From Erysipelotrichaceae bacterium (lineage in GTDB: Bacteria > Bacillota_I > Bacilli_A > Erysipelotrichales > Erysipelotrichaceae), in NCBI GenBank assembly GCA_016302195.1, contig JAEDOA010000095.1, positions 1 through 6,017 on the forward strand: a DNA stretch of 6,017 nucleotides, read 5' to 3'. Below, one piece after another: positions 5,601 to 6,017 of the stretch. The stretch's first letter is position 1, and every line of letters begins with the position of its first letter. The translations under genes and the position numbers were made by a program. The notes beneath the pieces are model-generated. The model was not told the origin of the DNA, searched no databases, and saw nothing but the letters and a program-made list of their open reading frames with translations.

Positions 5601-5796
5601 AAATGATTTAAATGAGACTGAAAAAGATATTTATAATTTAATAAAAGATAATCCAAAAATCACCAGAGACGAAATGGCTTTAAAGATTAACAAAACTATC
5701 AGAACGATTCAAAGAATTACAAATTCATTGGTTTCGAAGGGATATATATTGCGAATTGGCAACAACAGATTTGGTTATTGGGAGGTATTAAAATGA
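5548..5796 (+). CDS. Winged-HTH protein, likely C-terminal remnant of a COG2865 (AlbA_2-type) ATP-binding protein
   Basis: The frame encodes 82 residues. Residues about 19-80 form a winged helix: LNETEKDIYNLIKDNPKITRDEMA, then the recognition helix around TIRTIQRITNSLVSKG (50-65), and the wing GYILRIGNNRFGYWEV. The order (repeated Val-Thr linker, then an HTH ending in GYWEV-L-K) is what I know from the extreme C-terminus of COG2865 proteins, which normally carry AlbA_2 and ATP-binding domains before it and are several hundred residues long. Those domains are absent: a stop (5539-5541) lies just upstream and the DNA before it is noncoding. The GTG at 5548 has no convincing ribosome-binding site and lies in a hairpin; GTG 5560 is an alternative. 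The frame overlaps the next gene by ATGA. It may be a truncated pseudogene or a small stand-alone regulator; I favour the former. Confidence 0.6.
   Translation: MTNRVTENNRHVTVDVTLNDLNETEKDIYNLIKDNPKITRDEMALKINKTIRTIQRITNSLVSKGYILRIGNNRFGYWEVLK
5781..5785 (+). promoter_or_regulatory. Shine-Dalgarno site of the phosphorylase-like gene
   Basis: GGAGG lies 7 nt before ATG 5793, inside the last codons of the winged-HTH frame. The stop TGA (5794-5796) overlaps the start as ATGA, a classic translational-coupling arrangement. Confidence 0.8.
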
Positions 5797-6017
5797 TTAT
5801 TGATTCATTTGACATAAAGACTGAACCAGTAATGTCTATCAAAGATTTCTATGGTGAGAAGAAAACATTATTGAAATATGCTTAGTTATTTTTTCTAAAG
5901 AAACATATAACTATATTCTTAAAAAATATGATTGTGAAGTGATTGGTGTTATTAAAGCTTGCAATGGAGAGTATCCAATATATAAGTTCAATTTTGAAGG
6001 AAAGATACTTGGATTTT
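5793..6017 (+). pseudogene. Nucleoside phosphorylase-like protein, frameshifted, 3' end beyond window
   Basis: From ATG 5793 the frame reads MIIDSFDIKTEPVMSIKDFYGEKK and stops at TAG 5883-5885 after 30 residues. Another frame continues in register with the family: NIIEICLVIFSKETYNYI, then KKYDCEVIGVIKACNGEYPIYKFNFEGK to the window end. The two parts join smoothly as FYGEKK-NIIEICLVIFSKE if one A is restored in the A4 run at 5862-5865. The MIIDSFD...EP...FYGEK start and the ACNG-x-x-PIYKF segment match the N-terminus of PNP/uridine phosphorylase-like proteins of gut Firmicutes. Those enzymes split nucleosides with phosphate to base and pentose-1-phosphate in the cytosol. A good ribosome-binding site is kept, so decay is recent, or the shift is a sequencing error. 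Catalytic residues lie beyond the window. The family assignment is from memory of conserved N-terminal features. Confidence 0.7.

Noticed and set aside
5859..5870. Programmed -1 ribosomal frameshift in the phosphorylase-like gene
   Set aside because: AAG-AAA-ACA is not a canonical slippery heptamer, and I saw no obvious pseudoknot or internal Shine-Dalgarno stimulator.

Overview
The window is AT-rich, uses the standard code, and has strong AGGAGG-type ribosome-binding sites. The tRNA genes encode their CCA ends and the protein families are typical of gut Firmicutes. I infer a low-GC Bacillota chromosome, possibly Erysipelotrichia-like. That taxonomic guess is inference only.

Layout: (1) 1-41 is a hairpin plus T-run, probably the terminator of a gene lying before the window. 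(2) 93-557 (+) is a short XRE-type HTH protein with two C-terminal membrane segments. (3) 650-683 is a strong bidirectional terminator between convergent genes. (4) 4393-769 (-) is a three-gene operon: two small polytopic membrane proteins of unknown function, then a ~960-residue M16 metallopeptidase of the PreP/insulinase type with its zinc ligands and distal Arg/Tyr pair visible. (5) 4394-4636 is a divergent control region. It has a promoter for the minus operon, phased A-tracts, and tandem promoters with a structured leader for the tRNA operon. (6) 4637-5142 (+) is a tight array of six tRNA genes (Val-Thr-Tyr-Gln-Lys-Gly), closed by tandem terminators at 5158-5183 and 5201-5236. (7) 5237-5547 is a gene-free, repeat-rich stretch. 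It holds three ~31-bp-spaced direct repeats resembling an insertion-sequence end, then two sets of 11-bp tandem repeats. (8) 5548-5796 (+) encodes a winged-HTH that looks like the C-terminal tail of a much larger COG2865 (AlbA_2-type ATP-binding) protein. It overlaps by ATGA the start of a nucleoside phosphorylase-like gene that is frameshifted and runs off the window.

The left and centre look like ordinary core chromosome: signalling, proteolysis and translation. The right end, after the tRNA terminators, looks like an accessory junction with gene decay: a solitary transposon-like end, microrepeats, a truncated regulator and a frameshifted enzyme gene. I did not find a convincing complete new system. 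The most unusual signal is the symmetrical repeat/hairpin at 5545-5600, next to two different 11-bp tandem arrays.
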